Below are positions 61,377 through 64,000 of a DNA stretch of 64,000 nt, in pieces. Below the pieces are notes generated by a model, which saw nothing but the letters and a program-made list of their open reading frames with translations, was not told where the DNA came from and ran no database searches. Origin of the DNA: Azospirillum halopraeferens DSM 3675 (GTDB lineage Bacteria > Pseudomonadota > Alphaproteobacteria > Azospirillales > Azospirillaceae); the NCBI RefSeq assembly GCF_000429625.1, contig NZ_AUCF01000004.1, positions 248,001 through 312,000 of the forward strand, in the 5' to 3' direction. How positions within the stretch are numbered: the first letter of the stretch is position 1; each line of letters begins with the position of its first letter. The translations under genes and the position numbers were made by a program.

Positions 61377-64000
61377 GTGTTCAAGCAGTCTCTGGCCCGG
61401 CTTGTCCTTGTCCTGCACTGGATGTCGATCCTGGCGCTGGGGCTGATCACCGTTCTGCTGGCCGGGCGGGAATGGCTGGCCTATCGCGACGCGGAACGGA
61501 TCGTCGCCCTGACGCACGCGGATCGCATCATCTTTCAATCGATGGTCGGCATCCGCTTCGAGGTCGGGGTGACCGGCGTGGCCGTCCTGTCGCACGACGA
61601 GGCGCGCCGGTACGTTGACGACTCCCACCGGAAGGTCGACGCCTTCTACGCCTCCGCACTGGCCTCGATCGTCGGAACCGACATCGGCGACCGGGACGCC
61701 ATGCTTGCGGCGGCGCACGAGTCCCACGCGAACCTCGGGCGCTTGCGGATTCTGGTGGATGAGCAAATCCGGCTTCCCCTGGAAGACCGTGACATGGCCC
61801 CGGCGGAACCCTGGCGCCAGGCGATGTTCGACGTTGTCGGACGGCTCGGCGATGTGTCCATTGCCGTGGGCAACACCGTGCGGATGCTCGATCCGACCAT
61901 TGCCGAGTTGGTGCAGGTGCGGCAGTCGTCCTACCTGATCCGTGAACGCTACGGACGCCCCTGTTCCACATTCCGCCCGAACATTCAGCGCAACGCACCG
62001 CTGGATCGCGAGCAGATGGCGGCCTGGCGCGAGGACGTCGGCGCCTACACATCCCTCTGGCGCGACCTTGAGACCCTTCTGCGCCGCCCCGGCGCCCCCG
62101 CTCAACTTGTGGAGGATGTCCGGAACGGCCGCCTGGTGACCGAAGCCGTCCAGCGGCGCATGGACGAGGTGGTCTATGGCCTGGACGGGTCCGGCACGCC
62201 GGCCATGCCGGCCGCCCAGTGGTCCGGGCTCTGTGTCTCCGCCTACGACGCCATCCTGGCGCTGGGCGAGCATGCGCTCGACCTGGCCATCGACCACGCG
62301 GAGGAGCGCAAGGCGAGGGCCTTCCTGATGCTCGCGGGCATGGCCGGTCTGGCCGGCATCAGCCTCCTGCTGGGCGGGTTCTCGATCGTCGCGGTCCGGC
62401 GCCGGCTGTCGCACCCCATGGCCACGCTGGTCGCCACCATCGGCCGGCTATCGCGGCAGGACTTCGACACGCCCGTTCCCGCCACCGGTTACCCCGATGA
62501 GACGGGGGCCATGGCCGGTGCGCTGGAGGATCTGCGCGTCCGTGCGCTGCGCGCGCAGCATCTGCATCGCCTGCTCGACGAGGTGCGGGACGGCGAGATC
62601 CGGCGCGCCAACGAACTCAACCGGGCCAAGACCGCCTTCCTCGCCACCATGAGCCACGAGGTCCGCACACCCCTGAACGGCATCCTCGGCATGGCCCAGT
62701 TGCTGGGCACCACGTCCCTGTCGGAGCAGCAGAGACGCTGGCTCGACGCGATCTCCACATCCGGCACCCTGCTGCTGGCCGTCCTGAACGACATCCTCGA
62801 CTATTCCAAGATCGAGGCCGGGCGGATGGAGCTGGAAACCATCGCCTTCAGCCCCCGGGAGCTTCTGCAGACCGTCGCCGGGACGATGGCCCCCCAGGCC
62901 AATGGCAAGGGCCTGACGTTCCGCTGCGCCCATTCGGGCCTGCCCGCCTGGCTGATGGGCGATCCGGCCAAGCTCGGTCAGGTCCTTCTCAACCTCGTCG
63001 GCAACGCCGTGAAGTTCACCCCGGCCGGCAGCGTCGTGCTGAGCGCCCGCTGCCCGGACCGATCCTCCGACCCGGATCGGGTGTGGCTGGAGTTCACCGT
63101 CGCCGACACCGGCATCGGCATGACGCCGGAGGCGGTGGAACACGTGTTCGACCCGTTCTCCCAGAGCGATTCGTCGATCACCCGGCGGTTCGGTGGAACG
63201 GGGCTGGGCCTGGCCATCTGCAAGCGCATCGTCGGCATGATGGGCGGCGAGATCACGGTCGCCAGCACGCCGGACCGGGGCAGCACGTTCACGGTGGTGA
63301 TCGGCTTCCGCAGGGCCGCTTCGGCGCCGCGCTCCGCGGCGCGGTCCGTCGTCGCCGAGCCGCTCCCGGAACTGTCGGTCCTGCTGGTCGAGGACAATGC
63401 GGTGAACGCCGAGGTCGCCATCACGATGCTGGAGCGCATGGGACACAGGGTCACCCACGCCGGGGATGGTCTCACCGCTGCGGCACTGGCCGCGGAACAC
63501 GACTACGACGTGGTTCTGAGCGACCTTGCCATGCCCGGCCTGGACGGCATCGGCCTGGCCCGCGCCATCCGCGCCCTGGGGCACGCGACCCGCCGCGAGG
63601 TGCCGATCGTGGCGCTGACCGCCGACGTCGCCAACGAGCGCAGGCAGCAGTGCCTTGCCGCGGGGATGACCGGCTTCCTCGAAAAGCCGTTCCGCCGGCA
63701 CGACCTGGAGCGGGTGCTCGCGAACGCCATCGGCGCCCCGGACGTGGCGGAACACCCGACCGCCGCCGACACCCGATCACTGCTGGAGGAGCGTGCCGAG
63801 GACCTGGGCATCGGCCCGGCCGGCCGCATCGTCGATCTGTTCGTTGCCACCGCTCCCGAACTGGTGGCCGAAGCGGCGCGGGCGGCGGCCGGCAGCGATG
63901 GCCCGGCGTTCGGTGATGCCGCCCATCGGCTGAAAAGCGCGGCCGGAAATGTGGGTCTGCACGATCTGGCACAGGTGGCGCGCCTGGCCGAGCAAGCCGC
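61377..64000 (+). CDS. Hybrid sensor histidine kinase, 3' end outside window
   Basis: At least 874 residues. GTG 61377 has AGGAGG 8 bases upstream. Two transmembrane helices (about 9-29 and 314-340) enclose a periplasmic, probably helical sensor domain. Then a HAMP-like linker, dimerisation domain with the phospho-histidine in SHEVRTPLNGIL (about 426), HATPase with NAVKFTP, DTGIGM and GGTGLGLAI, a receiver domain (LLVEDNAVN; aspartate in LSDLAMPGLDG, about 714; LTAD; EKPFR), and a C-terminal HPt domain with histidine about 850 (HRLKSAAGNVG). The phosphorelay runs His-Asp-His; the output regulator is not in the window. Confidence 0.92.
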   Translation, partial: MFKQSLARLVLVLHWMSILALGLITVLLAGREWLAYRDAERIVALTHADRIIFQSMVGIRFEVGVTGVAVLSHDEARRYVDDSHRKVDAFYASALASIVGTDIGDRDAMLAAAHESHANLGRLRILVDEQIRLPLEDRDMAPAEPWRQAMFDVVGRLGDVSIAVGNTVRMLDPTIAELVQVRQSSYLIRERYGRPCSTFRPNIQRNAPLDREQMAAWREDVGAYTSLWRDLETLLRRPGAPAQLVEDVRNGRLVTEAVQRRMDEVVYGLDGSGTPAMPAAQWSGLCVSAYDAILALGEHALDLAIDHAEERKARAFLMLAGMAGLAGISLLLGGFSIVAVRRRLSHPMATLVATIGRLSRQDFDTPVPATGYPDETGAMAGALEDLRVRALRAQHLHRLLDEVRDGEIRRANELNRAKTAFLATMSHEVRTPLNGILGMAQLLGTTSLSEQQRRWLDAISTSGTLLLAVLNDILDYSKIEAGRMELETIAFSPRELLQTVAGTMAPQANGKGLTFRCAHSGLPAWLMGDPAKLGQVLLNLVGNAVKFTPAGSVVLSARCPDRSSDPDRVWLEFTVADTGIGMTPEAVEHVFDPFSQSDSSITRRFGGTGLGLAICKRIVGMMGGEITVASTPDRGSTFTVVIGFRRAASAPRSAARSVVAEPLPELSVLLVEDNAVNAEVAITMLERMGHRVTHAGDGLTAAALAAEHDYDVVLSDLAMPGLDGIGLARAIRALGHATRREVPIVALTADVANERRQQCLAAGMTGFLEKPFRRHDLERVLANAIGAPDVAEHPTAADTRSLLEERAEDLGIGPAGRIVDLFVATAPELVAEAARAAAGSDGPAFGDAAHRLKSAAGNVGLHDLAQVARLAEQA

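Overview
The window is very GC-rich, densely packed chromosomal DNA with strongly G/C-biased third codon positions. Gene content points to an alphaproteobacterium of the Rhodospirillales/Azospirillales type. Clues are a formate dehydrogenase locus with DUF3305 and DUF3306 genes, a TonB/BtuB locus under a cobalamin riboswitch with a DUF1636 gene, a GGAAC-N17-CGTT motif of the EcfG type, and DUF1328/PRC-barrel stress genes. Species cannot be fixed from the sequence alone. No rRNA, tRNA or CRISPR array was seen.

Layout. 1-13.2 kb is core-like: a copper P-type ATPase (5' end outside the window), a LysR regulator divergent from a TauE/SafE exporter, an msrB-luciferase-like pair, a class II lysyl-tRNA synthetase with a possible attenuated leader, a SUV3-like helicase, a BacNav-type ion channel, hflX and small unknown genes. 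13.2-18.3 kb is a foreign-looking island of visibly lower GC. It holds two co-directional genes, a pentapeptide-repeat membrane protein and a 1014-residue NACHT-type NTPase. Two diverged copies of a roughly 280-base element flank it in inverted orientation. This is the best candidate for an undescribed system, probably anti-phage or conflict-related.

18.4-26.1 kb is a formate dehydrogenase locus: catalytic, iron-sulfur and cytochrome b subunits, a TAT-target peptide and a TorD chaperone on the minus strand. A divergent four-gene unit holds a secreted unknown, a biotin/lipoate-ligase-like protein, DUF3305 and DUF3306. 26.3-30.4 kb is an RND efflux pair. 30.5-39.4 kb carries envelope and stress genes: ExoD, a MetX-like hydrolase, MepA, a di-haem cytochrome c, an epoxide-hydrolase-like enzyme with an EcfG-type promoter, DUF1328, a peptidoglycan-binding lipoprotein, a PRC-barrel protein and a glycosyltransferase.

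39.6-49.2 kb is a peptide ABC importer interleaved with D-aminoacylase, RidA and a D-threonine aldolase/D-serine dehydratase-like enzyme. A divergent IclR gene has three direct repeats at exact 20-base spacing in its promoter; this looks like a regulated route for D-amino-acid conjugates. 49.2-54.3 kb has pirin, an orphan protein, YceI, a membrane protein and a LysR regulator. 54.5-58.9 kb is the B12 locus: riboswitch, btuB, then btuF, btuC and btuD reduced to end fragments, then two conserved genes. 58.9-64 kb has an XRE regulator divergent from a membrane protein, a SHOCT-type lipoprotein, a relic of an IS66 element, and a hybrid sensor kinase that runs off the end of the window.
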